A DNA stretch of 64,000 nt from Flaviflagellibacter sp963786225 (lineage in GTDB: Bacteria; Pseudomonadota; Alphaproteobacteria; Rhizobiales; Methylopilaceae): contig CAWAYQ010000016.1 of assembly GCA_963786225.1 (NCBI GenBank), positions 372,001-436,000 on the forward strand, read 5' to 3'. The notes under the pieces were generated by a model. The model did no database searches. It saw nothing but the letters and a program-made list of their open reading frames with translations, and was not told the DNA's origin. Of the stretch, positions 43,180 through 52,530 are shown one piece after another. Positions within the stretch are counted from its first letter, which is position 1; each line of letters opens with the position of its first letter. The position numbers were made by a program, and so were the translations under genes.

Positions 43180-43695
43180 ATGTCCGCCGTTCCGAAGAAA
43201 AAGCGCATTACCCGCAGCCTCGCCGAACTCGTGCCCGGCGCGATGGGCGAGGCTTTGGCCGCGCAGGGTTTCGCCGGCGGCGAAATTCTCCTGCGCTGGA
43301 ACGACATTGCGGGGCCGGAACTGGGCGCCCGCTCGGAGCCGGTGAAGCTTGCCTGGCCGCGCGGCCAGAAGGGCGAAGGCCAGAAAGGCGGGAGGAATCG
43401 CGAACCGGCCACGCTCCATGTCCAGGTCGAGAGCGCTTTTGCCCTCGAGCTTCAGATGCAGACGGCCGTGATCATCGAGCGCATCAACCGCTATTTCGGC
43501 TGGCGCTGCGTCGGAGCGCTCAAGCTGAAACAGGGACCCGCCGGCCGCCGCGAGCCGCTCCCCATGCCAGAGCCTGCTTTGGCGCCGGAACAGGAAGTTC
43601 GTATCGCTGAGCTCATTTCGGGCGTGGAGGACGAGCGGCTGGTCGATGCGCTTCGACGGCTCGGCCGGGCGGTCACAGGTTCACACCGAGGTTAA
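43180..43695 (+). CDS. DUF721/DciA family protein
   Basis: 171 residues. The KH-like DUF721 core LVPGAMGEALAAQGFAGGEI, LLRWNDIAGPELGARSEPVK, LHVQVESAFALELQMQTAVI and IERINRYFGWRCVGALKLKQ matches DciA, the helicase loader or operator of bacteria lacking DnaC. The C-terminal part contains a helix LISGVEDERLVDALRRLGRA. In many Alphaproteobacteria it sits between mutY and a DsbA-like gene, as here. Confidence 0.85.
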   Translation: MSAVPKKKRITRSLAELVPGAMGEALAAQGFAGGEILLRWNDIAGPELGARSEPVKLAWPRGQKGEGQKGGRNREPATLHVQVESAFALELQMQTAVIIERINRYFGWRCVGALKLKQGPAGRREPLPMPEPALAPEQEVRIAELISGVEDERLVDALRRLGRAVTGSHRG

Positions 43696-43785
43696 GTTTC
43701 GCCGGGACGCCTAAACTCGCCACATTTCCATCGTTCGCAAAGACTGTAATAAGCAGGCCGACTTGGCCGACCGGAAGGATGCGTT

Positions 43786-44472
43786 ATGAAGCGGACTACG
43801 ATATTTGCCCTTGTCGCCGCCGCGATTCTGGTCGCGGTGACCGTGTTCATCGTCACCATGAAGGATGAGGGCGAAACGGGTCTTCCGGTTGCCGCCTCGC
43901 CCAGCGGCACCGCGGCGCCGGCTGTTGCAATGGATGAGCTTTTGGCGCCCGGCCCATTGCCTGACGAGGTGCTGGGCGATGCCAACGCGCCGGTCACGGT
44001 GGTCGAATATGCCTCGCTCTCGTGCTCGCATTGCCGCGAATTCCACGACAAGACGCTTCCCGAAGTGAAGAAGCGCCTCATCGATACCGGCAAGATCCGC
44101 TTCATCTACCGCGATTTCCCGCTCGATCAGTATGCAACGGCGGGTGCCATGCTCGCGCGCTGCTCGGAGGGCAAGTATTTCCCGATCGTGGATGCCTTCT
44201 TTGCTCACCAGGACGGACTTCTGAACTCGGGCGACAACGCCTTCAAATGGCTCCAGGACTTCGCCAAGCAGGTTGGTTTCACCCAGGAGACGATGGAGGC
44301 TTGCTTGTCGAATCAAGGCCTCATGGACAACATCATGGCGGTTCGCCAGCGCGCGTCGGAAAAGTTTGGCGTCAGTTCGACCCCGACCTTTTTCTTCAAT
44401 GGAAAGATCAGGCGCGGCGCCCTGACCATCGAAGAGTTCGAACAGGAACTCGCAACTCTTCCCAAAAACTAA
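43786..44472 (+). CDS. DsbA-family thiol oxidoreductase (membrane-anchored)
   Basis: 228 residues. A single N-terminal anchor (MKRTTIFALVAAAILVAVTV) leads to a periplasmic DsbA fold. Active site VEYASLSCSHCREFHDKTLP (Cys-Ser-His-Cys), FIYRDFPLDQYATAGAMLAR, and the cis-Pro loop VSSTPTFFFNGKIRRGALT. It resembles BdbD/DsbA-type oxidases; in rhizobia this gene often sits near mutY and dciA. It precedes smc by 41 bp and may share its transcript. Confidence 0.92.
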   Translation: MKRTTIFALVAAAILVAVTVFIVTMKDEGETGLPVAASPSGTAAPAVAMDELLAPGPLPDEVLGDANAPVTVVEYASLSCSHCREFHDKTLPEVKKRLIDTGKIRFIYRDFPLDQYATAGAMLARCSEGKYFPIVDAFFAHQDGLLNSGDNAFKWLQDFAKQVGFTQETMEACLSNQGLMDNIMAVRQRASEKFGVSSTPTFFFNGKIRRGALTIEEFEQELATLPKN

Positions 44473-44513
44473 GGCCCGCCTGCCGTTCGCGGGCCGGGAT
44501 ATCCAGGTAACAC

Positions 44514-47500
44514 ATGAAGCTCACCCGACTTCGCCTTGTCGGTTTCAAATCATTCGTCGATGCGTCCGAGATTGAGATCGAACCCGGTCTGACGGGTGTC
44601 GTCGGCCCGAACGGCTGCGGCAAATCCAATCTCGTCGAGGCGCTGCGCTGGGCGATGGGCGAAGGCTCGCACAAGGCACTGCGTGCGGCGGCGATGGACG
44701 ACGTCATCTTTTCGGGCTCCGGCGGGCGTCCCGCGCGCAACAGCGCCGAAGTCGTCATCGCGCTGGACAATTCGCTGAAGCAGGCGCCCGCGCCGTTCAC
44801 CGCGGATGAAGAGCTCGAGATCTCGCGTCGCATCGAGCGCGACAAGGGCTCGACCTATCGCGTCAACGGCCGCGAAGTCCGCGCCCGCGACGTGCAGCTT
44901 CTGTTCGCCGACGCCTCGACCGGTGCGCGTTCCCCCGCGCTCGTGCGCCAGGGCCAGATCGGCGAGATCATCAATGCCAAGCCCGAAGCGCGGCGCCGCG
45001 TTCTGGAAGAGGCCGCCGGCATTGCCGGGCTTCATGCCCGCCGCCATGAATCCGAACTGAAGCTCCGCGCCGCCGAACAGAATCTCGAACGCGTCGAAGA
45101 CGTGCTCGGCCGCATGCGCTCGCAGCTCGACAGCCTGAAGCGTCAGGCGCGCCAGGCCGTGAAGTACCGCGAATTGTCGGCGGACATCCGCCGCCTCGAA
45201 TCGCTGCAGCTCGCGCGCGCTCATACCGAGGCCGAGGCCGAACGCGACGCCTCGCGCATTGCGCTTGCCGAGGCCGAACGCCGGGTTGCCGAGCGCACGC
45301 TTGCGCAGGGCGAAGCCGCAAAAGCCGATGCGATCGCGGGCCATGAACTTCCGAGCCTGCGCGATGCCGCCGCGGCGTCTGGCGCGGCGCTTGAGCGCCT
45401 GAAGCGCGCCGGCGAGGATCTCGATCGCGAAGAGCGTCAGGCTCGCGAAAAGATCGCCGATCTCGAACGTCGCATTGCCCAGCTCGAAAACGACCGCGCG
45501 CGCGAAGAAACGCTTGCGAAGGATGCGGCGGAGACGCTCGAGCGCTTCAAGACCGAACTTGCCGCCATCGAGACGGAAGACGCGGGCTCCGGGGATCGCG
45601 AGCTCAGCGCTACCGCCCGCGTCGCCGAGACGGTCGCGAGCCTTGCCGCGGCCGAAACCGCTCTCGCCGAAGCCTCCGCCGCTCTGGCCGCGCGGACTGC
45701 CGAACGCGATCAGCTGAATCGTGTACGCACGGAAGCCGCCTCGCGCCTCGCGCGTCTTTCCGGCGAACTGCAGAAACTCGAGGGCGATGCCCGCGCGCTC
45801 GAAGCCTCCGCGCCGCCGCGCCAGCTTGCCGATCTCGCGGAAGAAGTCGAAATCGCGGTCGGTGCTCTCGAAACCGCTGAGGCCGACGCCGCATCCGCCG
45901 AAACGGCGCTTGCCGCAGCACGCGAAGCCGCGTCGCGCGCACGCCAGGCCGAGCGCGAGGCCGAAACCGAGCTCAAGAATCTGCAGGTCGAAGCCACGAC
46001 GCTCGCCCGCATGCTCGACGGCGATACGAAGCGCCAGTTCAAGCCGGTCATCGACGAGCTTCATGCGGGCCGCGGTTACGAGGCTGCTCTGGCCGCGGCG
46101 CTCGGCGAAGATCTGAGCGTACCGCTCGATTCCGCCTCGCCCGTGCATTGGGGCGGTGCGGACAGCGTTTCCGGCGATCCACAGCTTCCGGCCGGAGCCG
46201 AATCTCTTCTCGCGCACATCGATGCGCCGCCCGCTTTGGCGCGGCGTCTCGCGCAGATCGGCGTCGTGGCGCGCGAAGACGGCCCACGTCTTCAGAAGCT
46301 TCTGGCCTCGGGTCAGCGTCTTGTGTCGCGCGAAGGCGATCTCTGGCGCTGGGACGGCTTTACCGCCCGTGCCGATGCCGAGACCGCGTCCGCGCGTCGT
46401 CTCGCCGGCCGCAACCGCCTGAAGGAAATCGAGCAGCGCCTCGTCGAGGCGTCGGAGGTTGTGAAGACCCGCAAGGCCGCGAACGCCGAGCACGAACAGC
46501 TCGTCGCCGCCGCCCAGAGCCTCGAACATCAGAAGCGCGAAGCTGTCCGTACATCGCGCAAGTCGCTCGACGAGGCGCGGGCGCGCGCCACCGAAGCCGA
46601 GCGCATTACCGCTCATCTCAGCGCGCGGCGTTCCGCGCTTGCCGCGCAGTTCGAGCGCGTGACCACCGACGAAGGCGAGGCGAGGGAGCTTCTCGCCGAG
46701 GCCGAGCAGGCGTTCTCTGCACTGCTGCCGGTTGCCGATCTCGAGGCCCGGCGCGACGAGCTTCGCGCCCATGCCGAGCGCGAGCGCGCCATCGCCGCCG
46801 ATGCCCGCGCAACGGCGGGAACGCTCAGCCGCGAACGCGAGGCGCGGCAGCGTCAGCGCGACAACATTGCCCGCGAGCGCGCTTCCTGGGAGCAGCGCCA
46901 GGGCGGCGCCACCGACGCGCGTCACCGATATCGAGCAGCGTCACGCCGCGGCCGCGGCCGAGCTGGATTCGCTTCAGGGCGTGCCCGAAGCGGTTGCCGC
47001 CAAGCGCCGCGCTCTGCTCGACACGATCGGTGAGGCGCAGGTGACCGCCAAGGCCGCGACCGACCGTCTGTCGGAAGGCGAATCGAAAAAGGCCGCCGCC
47101 GAAACCGCCGCGCGCGACGCTCTGCGTTCGCTCGGCGATTCGCGCGAAGTCCTGGCGCGCGAGGAAACCCGCCGCGATGCCGCCAATGAGCGTCTGGCCG
47201 ATGCGCTGCGCCGTTATGTCGAGGCCGTCGGCAGCGCACCGGATGCCGCCGCCCGCGCCACGGCGCAGGACAGCGCCCCGAGCGAGGAAATTTCGGCCAA
47301 TCTCGAAAAGATGAAATCCGACCGCGACCGTCTTGGCGCCGTCAATCTGCGCGCCGACGAGGAACTCGTCGAAGTGCAGACCGCGCACGACGCTTTGTCC
47401 TCGGAGCGCGACGATCTCACCGAAGCCATCAAGACCCTTCGCCAGGGCATACAGTCTCTGAACCGCGAAGGGCGCGAGCGGCTGGCCGAGGCGTTCAACA

Positions 47501-47958
47501 CCGTCAACGACCATTTCGGCCGTCTGTTCTCGACCCTGTTCGGCGGCGGCGAAGCCCGTCTCGAACTGATCGAATCGGACGATCCGCTGGAAGCAGGTCT
47601 TGAAGTCGTCGCCCGTCCGCCGGGCAAGAAGCCGCAGACCCTGTCTCTGCTGTCGGGCGGCGAGCAGGCGCTGACGGCCATGTCGCTGATTTTCGCGATC
47701 TTCCTCACCAATCCCGCGCCTTTGTGTGTGCTGGACGAAGTGGACGCGCCTCTCGACGATGCCAATGTCGATCGTTTCTGCGATCTCCTCGACACGATGA
47801 GCCGCGAGACCGATACGCGCTTCCTCGTCGTCACCCATAATCCGGTTACGATGAGCCGGATGGACCGTCTGTTCGGCGTCACGATGGCCGAACGCGGCGT
47901 CAGCCAGCTCGTCTCGGTGGACCTAGAAGCGGCTGAACGCCTGCGTGAGGCGGTCTGA
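44514..47958 (+). CDS. smc: Chromosome segregation ATPase SMC, with an apparent +1 frameshift
   Basis: Repaired length about 1147 residues. N-terminal Walker A VVGPNGCGKSNLVEALRWAM, arginine segment, long coiled coil rich in Ala/Glu/Arg, hinge region near residues 500-580 (DELHAGRGYEAALAAALGED), second coil, then LSLLSGGEQALTAMSLIFAI (signature) and PLCVLDEVDAPLDDANVDRF (Walker B). The frame breaks near 46914 after QRQGGAT; one extra base must be removed to reach TRVTDIEQRHAAAAAELDSL. Likely sequence error, since SMC is important for chromosome segregation. Confidence 0.93.
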
Positions 47959-48028
47959 CGCAGGTTGCGCAAAGGTTTTTTGAAGTGATTCCAGTCGCTT
48001 AGTGTGCCGGGAATTGCTTCACGTTTTC

Positions 48029-48057
48029 TTGACTAGGGATAGGCCCGCAACTATGGT
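48029..48057 (+). promoter_or_regulatory. Candidate promoter of the atp operon
   Basis: TTGACT (48029-48034), 17-nt spacer, TATGGT (48052-48057), 54 bp before the atpI ATG. This is the vegetative sigma pattern with optimal spacing. Confidence 0.55.
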
Positions 48058-48110
48058 GCCGCGCAATTCGGAGGCTCCGGCGAGCTTCCTGGCGCACGGG
48101 TCCTTCGCAG

Positions 48111-48470
48111 ATGAGCGATAACGACACGAACGACCGGGACAAACGTCCGGACGCTTCCGGGGGCGATTTTTCCGAACGACTCCGCAAGCTGGATGTCGCT
48201 CTCAAGAGAGCGCAGGCCGACCGGGCGGACGGCGACGAGCACAGCCCGCAGCCGAGTGGCGGCATGCAGGGGATGGCTCAGGCGCTCAAGGTCGCGAGTG
48301 AATTCGCAGCCGGCGTCATCGTCGGCGGGGGATTGGGCTGGTTTGTCGACTGGTTGTTCGGCATATCGCCCTGGGGGCTGATTGTGTTTCTTATGCTGGG
48401 CTTCGGCGCCGGCGTTCTCAATGTTCTGAGATCGGCCGGACTGACGAACAAGCCCGGCGAGCGCGGATAA
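48111..48470 (+). CDS. atpI: ATP synthase protein I (AtpI)
   Basis: 119 residues. Two membrane segments (ASEFAAGVIVGGGLGWFVDW and PWGLIVFLMLGFGAGVLNVL) behind a polar N-terminus of about 60 residues rich in charged residues. AtpI is an assembly and Mg/Ca-linked accessory factor, not part of the mature enzyme. First gene of the Fo operon and 18 bp before atpB. Confidence 0.9.
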   Translation: MSDNDTNDRDKRPDASGGDFSERLRKLDVALKRAQADRADGDEHSPQPSGGMQGMAQALKVASEFAAGVIVGGGLGWFVDWLFGISPWGLIVFLMLGFGAGVLNVLRSAGLTNKPGERG

Positions 48471-48488
48471 GATTGGACGTAGGGCAAT

Positions 48489-49223
48489 ATGGATCCGATC
48501 CACCAGTTCAACATCGTACCGCTGTTTGGCGAAGGCACGTTCGCATTCACGAACTCCTCGCTGTTCATGGTCGCGACCGTCCTGACCATTTCCCTGTTCC
48601 TCATTCTCGCGACGAGCCGCAGCGCGCTGGTGCCCGGCCGCTGGCAGTCGCTCGCCGAGATGTCCTACGAATTCGTCGCCAACACGGTGCGCCAGTCGGC
48701 GGGCAATGAAGGCATGCGGTTCTTCCCGCTCGTCTTCTCGCTCTTCATGTTCGTTCTGGTGGCGAACCTGTTCGGCATGATCCCCTATGCGTTCACGGTC
48801 ACGAGCCACATCATCGTCACCTTCGCGCTGGCGATGCTCGTCATTACCACCGTCATCGTCTACGGGTTCTGGCGGAACGGGCTTCACTTCTTCAATCTGT
48901 TCGTCCCGTCGGGCATTCCGGTTTACCTGATGCCGCTCGTGGTCGCGATCGAGGTCATCTCGTTCCTCTCGCGTCCGATCTCGCTTTCGGTTCGTCTGTT
49001 CGCCAACATGCTGGCCGGCCACATCACGCTGAAAGTGTTCGCGGGCTTCGTCGTTCAGCTTGGGGCCGCGCTCGGCGCGCTCGGCTGGGGCCTCGCCTTC
49101 CTGCCGCTCGGCATGGCGGTCGCGCTTCAGGGCCTCGAATTCCTGGTGGCGTTCCTCCAGGCCTACGTCTTCACCATTCTCACCTGCATCTATCTCAACG
49201 ACGCAATTCACCCGGGCCACTGA
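48489..49223 (+). CDS. atpB: ATP synthase Fo subunit a
   Basis: 244 residues, integral. ISLSVRLFANMLAGHITLKV holds the essential Arg of the proton half-channels; the C-terminal region GWGLAFLPLGMAVALQGLEF and LVAFLQAYVFTILTCIYLND is also typical. The N-terminus MDPIHQFNIVPLFGEGTFAF resembles other Alphaproteobacteria. Confidence 0.96.
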   Translation: MDPIHQFNIVPLFGEGTFAFTNSSLFMVATVLTISLFLILATSRSALVPGRWQSLAEMSYEFVANTVRQSAGNEGMRFFPLVFSLFMFVLVANLFGMIPYAFTVTSHIIVTFALAMLVITTVIVYGFWRNGLHFFNLFVPSGIPVYLMPLVVAIEVISFLSRPISLSVRLFANMLAGHITLKVFAGFVVQLGAALGALGWGLAFLPLGMAVALQGLEFLVAFLQAYVFTILTCIYLNDAIHPGH

Positions 49224-49260
49224 GCCCCGGGGCGCACAAACTCAAGTAAGGAGATCAGTT

Positions 49261-49485
49261 ATGGAAGCTCTCGGTCAGTACATCGGCGCCGGTCTCGCCA
49301 CCCTCGGAATGGGCGGCGCGGCGATTGGCGTGGGCAACATCTTCGCCCAGTACCTCGCTGGCGCGCTGCGCAACCCGTCGGCCGCCGACGGCCAGTTCGC
49401 CCGTCTCATCTTCGGCTTCGCCGTGACCGAAGCGCTCGGCATCTTCTCGCTGCTCGTCGCGCTCCTGCTCCTGTTCGCCGTCTGA
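49261..49485 (+). CDS. atpE: ATP synthase Fo subunit c
   Basis: 74 residues, two-helix hairpin. GLATLGMGGAAIGVGNIFAQ forms helix 1; the polar loop GALRNPSAADGQ contacts the central stalk; FGFAVTEALGIFSLLVALLL carries the proton-binding Glu57. Length and Glu type fit a rhizobial c subunit. Preceded by AAGGAG ribosome site. Confidence 0.97.
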   Translation: MEALGQYIGAGLATLGMGGAAIGVGNIFAQYLAGALRNPSAADGQFARLIFGFAVTEALGIFSLLVALLLLFAV

Positions 49486-49528
49486 TCGGGGAAGGACGCT
49501 TTCGGGCGTCCTCAAGGGATACAGCACG

Positions 49529-50119
49529 ATGTCAGAGACGACGCAGCTGCTGAACGAGATTTCGCCCGGCGCCACAGCGCCAGTCGAAAGCGTGCATCAG
49601 GAAGTGCATCAGGAAAGCGGCCATAAAGGCGCTTTCCCGCCCTTCGAGGCAGCTACCTTTGCCTCGCAGCTCCTGTGGCTCGCGATCTCGTTTGCCGCGC
49701 TCTATTTCATCATGAGCCGCATCGCGCTGCCGCGCGTTGCGTCCATCCTGGAAGTGCGCGGCGACCGCATCGCCTCCGACCTCGACGAGGCCCAGCGTCT
49801 CAAGACCGAGACCGAGCAGGCGATCACGGCCTATGAAACCTCGCTCGCCGAGGCTCGGGCCAAGGCGCAGAAGATTGCGGGCGAAACCCGTGATAGAGTG
49901 CAGGCCGATACCGACAAGAAGCGCAAGGTGCTGGACGCCGAGCTCGGCGAGCGCCTGGCCAAGGCGGAAAAGCAGATCGCCGAGACCAAGTCGAAGGCGT
50001 TGTCGAATGTGCGCTCGATCGCGGTCGGCGCGGCCTCGGTCATCGTCACGCAGCTTATCGGCGATCAGCCGGATGCGGCCGATATCGAAGCCGCGGTCGA
50101 TCAGTCGTTGAAGAGCTGA
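49529..50119 (+). CDS. atpG: ATP synthase Fo subunit b'
   Basis: 196 residues. N-terminal region (MSETTQLLNEISPGATAPVE) is polar and longer than in b, then one membrane segment (FASQLLWLAISFAALYFIMS), then a coiled coil from about residue 70. This is the divergent b' that pairs with b in Alphaproteobacteria and phototrophs. 9 bp before b. Gene naming varies (atpF2, atpG, atpX). Confidence 0.9.
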   Translation: MSETTQLLNEISPGATAPVESVHQEVHQESGHKGAFPPFEAATFASQLLWLAISFAALYFIMSRIALPRVASILEVRGDRIASDLDEAQRLKTETEQAITAYETSLAEARAKAQKIAGETRDRVQADTDKKRKVLDAELGERLAKAEKQIAETKSKALSNVRSIAVGAASVIVTQLIGDQPDAADIEAAVDQSLKS

Positions 50120-50128
50120 GGACACCCA

Positions 50129-50614
50129 ATGCTGCAGACCGCTGAATTCTGGGTTCTCGTCTCCTTTGTGATCTTCATGGGCATTCTCGGCTATGTCGGG
50201 GTCCACAAGACGATCCTCGGCGCGCTGGACGCCCGCTCGAAGAAGATCGCGGAAGATCTCGATGAAGCCCGCGCGCTGCGCGAGGAAGCACAGAAGGTGC
50301 TGGCCGATTACGAGCGCAAGCGCCGCGAGGCGGAAGGCGAGGCCCAGGCCATCATCGCCGCCGCGCAGTCGGAGGCCGAGCGCCTTGCGATCGAAGCCAA
50401 GCAGAAATCGGAAGATTTCGTCGTGCGCCGCACCAAAATGGCTGAAGCGAAAATCGCCCAGGCCGAGAGCCAGGCCATTTCCGAAGTCCGCGCAATTGCC
50501 GCCGATGCGGCGGTGAAGGCGGCCGGCGAAGTTCTGAAGAAGAGCGCCAAGGGCAAGAAGGGCGATGAGCTTGTGACCAAGGGACTCAAAGAGGTCCGTA
50601 CCAAGCTGCATTGA
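50129..50614 (+). CDS. atpF: ATP synthase Fo subunit b
   Basis: 161 residues: short N-terminus, membrane segment FWVLVSFVIFMGILGYVGVH, then a long charged helix (EDLDEARALREEAQKVLADY, AEGEAQAIIAAAQSEAERLA) forming the peripheral stalk with b'. Last gene of the operon; the F1 genes are absent, as expected where Fo and F1 are separate loci. Followed by a terminator. Confidence 0.93.
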   Translation: MLQTAEFWVLVSFVIFMGILGYVGVHKTILGALDARSKKIAEDLDEARALREEAQKVLADYERKRREAEGEAQAIIAAAQSEAERLAIEAKQKSEDFVVRRTKMAEAKIAQAESQAISEVRAIAADAAVKAAGEVLKKSAKGKKGDELVTKGLKEVRTKLH

Positions 50615-50637
50615 AAGTTTGGGGAAGCGTCAAAGAG

Positions 50638-50670
50638 AAAAAAGGCCGTCCCGAGGGGCGGCCTTTTCAT
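50638..50670 (+). terminator. Intrinsic terminator of the atp operon
   Basis: AAAAGGCCGTCCC, GAG, GGGCGGCCTTTT with one G-T pair, flanked by A- and T-runs (50638-50670). Confidence 0.88.
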
Positions 50671-50751
50671 TTTTCACGGGAACCGCGCCGCCATTTCGCA
50701 CATTGCCTCAATGCGACAGGTTTCTGCGCGAAAAGTTTCTGGAGGCAAAAA

Positions 50752-50835
50752 ATGCTCAAGGGCGGACTTCTCTGGTTGATCGGCATTCCCCTGCCCATCG
50801 TCCTTATTCTCTGGCTGATGGGTTATCTCAGCTAA
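50752..50835 (+). CDS. Small membrane protein, 27 residues
   Basis: ATG 50752 behind an ideal GGAGG (50741-50745). The product MLKGGLLWLIGIPLPIVLIL ends WLMGYLS: one hydrophobic helix with a Pro-x-Pro kink and a single Lys. The ending overlaps the stop region of the convergent rnhB by 8 bp. Tiny hydrophobic proteins of this form occur widely; no function is known. Too short for routine gene callers. Confidence 0.6.
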   Translation: MLKGGLLWLIGIPLPIVLILWLMGYLS

Positions 50836-51565
50836 GTTCCGCCACTTCAGCGGCCTCGATCTCCTCTTCGATCAGAAGAGCGGCCGTCGCGGCGTTGAGC
50901 AGTCCTGTCTTTACTTCGTATGCGATCCGCACCGGCGCAAAACTGCGCCTGTGATGCGATGTGGGACCGAGCTCGACGAGCGCTGCGCGATGTTCGCGTG
51001 TGGCGTAGCCGACATGACGCTCGAAGCCATAGCCCTGTACGGACAGAGCGAGGCGCCGCATCAGGCGGTCCCGCGTAACCTTGGCGATGATGGATGCCGC
51101 AGCGATAGAAATAAGTTTGGCGTCGCCATCGACCACCGCTTCCGCCGGGCAGGGCAGCCCATCGGGAAATTCCCGTCCATCGACGAACACACGGTCGGGC
51201 TTTCGCGGCAGCGCTTCGACTGCCGCGCACATCGCCCACAAAGTCGCCTTGCGAATGTCGATCCGGTCGATGCGGGCAGGAGAGGCGGAGACGAACGCGA
51301 CTTCCGCCGTCGCCATGATCTCGGCATAGAGCGCTTCGCGGCGCTCGGCCGACAGCACTTTCGAATCGTCGATTCCCTTCGGCATCCGTTTCGGATCGAG
51401 GATCACCGCCGCCGCGACGACCGGGCCCGCCAGCGGACCGCGTCCGGCCTCGTCCACGCCCGCCACGAGCGCGCAGCCGTTCTTCATCGCTGCGCGTTCA
51501 AAGCGGAAATGCGGCCGTCTCTGCACGGGTGGTTTTTGCGACGGTCTGGAAGACATGGAGTGCAT
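50828..51565 (-). CDS. rnhB: Ribonuclease HII
   Basis: 245 residues. Removes ribonucleotides from DNA and cuts RNA-DNA hybrids. VAGVDEAGRGPLAGPVVAAA holds Asp-Glu; RVFVDGREFPDGLPCPAEAV and VVDGDAKLISIAAASIIAKV carry the other active-site Asp residues; SVQGYGFERHVGYATREHRA is typical. About 30 extra N-terminal residues (Met1 or Met4 start). Monocistronic. Confidence 0.95.
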   Translation of the reverse strand: MHSMSSRPSQKPPVQRRPHFRFERAAMKNGCALVAGVDEAGRGPLAGPVVAAAVILDPKRMPKGIDDSKVLSAERREALYAEIMATAEVAFVSASPARIDRIDIRKATLWAMCAAVEALPRKPDRVFVDGREFPDGLPCPAEAVVDGDAKLISIAAASIIAKVTRDRLMRRLALSVQGYGFERHVGYATREHRAALVELGPTSHHRRSFAPVRIAYEVKTGLLNAATAALLIEEEIEAAEVAELS

Positions 51566-51678
51566 CCTGCCATGCCCCGGCTTGAGTCGCGAGATTAGGG
51601 TTAACTGGAGGTTGCCCGAGACAGGATGCCCCCATCCGATTACACCCTTGGTTGAAGATGCAGCTGAGGATTTTGGTC

Positions 51679-52044
51679 ATGTCGTTTGAGCGCCGCAAAC
51701 ATGTCCGCATGCCGAGCTTTCTCGGAGGGCGCGTCCAGATGCGCCACCTGAACTCCACCCTCGATTGCATAATCCGCAATATGTCACCCGCCGGGGGACG
51801 TATCGTGCTCGCCGCGCCGGCTCTGCTTCCGGCCGCGTTCGATCTCAACATCACATCGCGCGATCAGCTGTTCCGCGCACGCATCATCTGGCGCAACGAG
51901 CTTCACGCGGGCGTGGCGTTCGAAGCACCGGAAGCCAATGATTCCGAGCCGATTTCGCTGGATATGGTGCGAAAGATCAAACGGCTCGAGGCCGAGAAGG
52001 CGCACCTCGCGCGCCGGGTCGAAGAGCTCTCGAGCGGCGTCTGA
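51679..52044 (+). CDS. PilZ domain protein (c-di-GMP type)
   Basis: 121 residues from ATG 51679. ERRKHVRMPSFLGGRVQMRH holds the RxxxR element and CIIRNMSPAGGRIVLAAPAL the (D/N)xSxxG element of PilZ domains. IIWRNELHAGVAFEAPEAND and a C-terminal helical segment (DMVRKIKRLEAEKAHLARRV) follow. Binds cyclic di-GMP in general; the downstream target is unknown. Converges on the VOC gene. Confidence 0.85.
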   Translation: MSFERRKHVRMPSFLGGRVQMRHLNSTLDCIIRNMSPAGGRIVLAAPALLPAAFDLNITSRDQLFRARIIWRNELHAGVAFEAPEANDSEPISLDMVRKIKRLEAEKAHLARRVEELSSGV

Positions 52045-52047
52045 CGT

Positions 52048-52482
52048 TCAGTCCGGCAGGTTCAGCCCGCCGGTCTCGTCGAGATCCCAGGCCGGATTGT
52101 ACGCGATCTCCCAGACATGGCCTTCGGGATCGGCCGCATAGGCGATATAGCCGCCCCAGAACACTTTGTGCGGCGCTTTCAGAAGATGCCCGCCGGCGCC
52201 GACGAAGGCGGCGGCCAGCTTGTCGACATCGAGTTCCGAGCGTGTGTTGTGGGCGAGGGTGATGCCGCTGAAGCAGGCGCCCTTGTCCTCGATCCCCGCA
52301 TCCCGAAAAAGATCCGCGCGCCGGTAGAGCGACAAAACGAGACCGCCTCCGAGCTGAAAGAACACGGTGTCTTCATTGCCGTGTTTCGTCTTGGGGAAGC
52401 CCAGCCGCGTGTAGAACTCCGCCGCAGCGTCGATATCCTCGACAGCGAGCGTTATGAGGCTGACGCGCGGCTGCATGATCAT
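52048..52482 (-). CDS. VOC (glyoxalase/bleomycin resistance) family protein
   Basis: 144 residues from ATG 52482 (an in-frame start at 52530 is possible). One glyoxalase-type beta-alpha-beta fold: RVSLITLAVEDIDAAAEFYT, RLGFPKTKHGNEDTVFFQLG, FSGITLAHNTRSELDVDKLA and FWGGYIAYAADPEGHVWEIA. Metal-ligand positions are only partly conserved. Function likely dioxygenase-like or unknown. Adjacent to a radical-SAM gene on the same strand with a 48-bp gap. Confidence 0.82.
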   Translation of the reverse strand: MIMQPRVSLITLAVEDIDAAAEFYTRLGFPKTKHGNEDTVFFQLGGGLVLSLYRRADLFRDAGIEDKGACFSGITLAHNTRSELDVDKLAAAFVGAGGHLLKAPHKVFWGGYIAYAADPEGHVWEIAYNPAWDLDETGGLNLPD

Positions 52483-52530
52483 GCGGCGTCGTTCCTTGGG
52501 GGCCGTGAGATTTCGTACATGCATATTCAT

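Noticed and set aside
44550..46925. A 791-codon open frame antisense to smc
   Set aside because: Same shadow effect; smc carries Walker motifs and a hinge.
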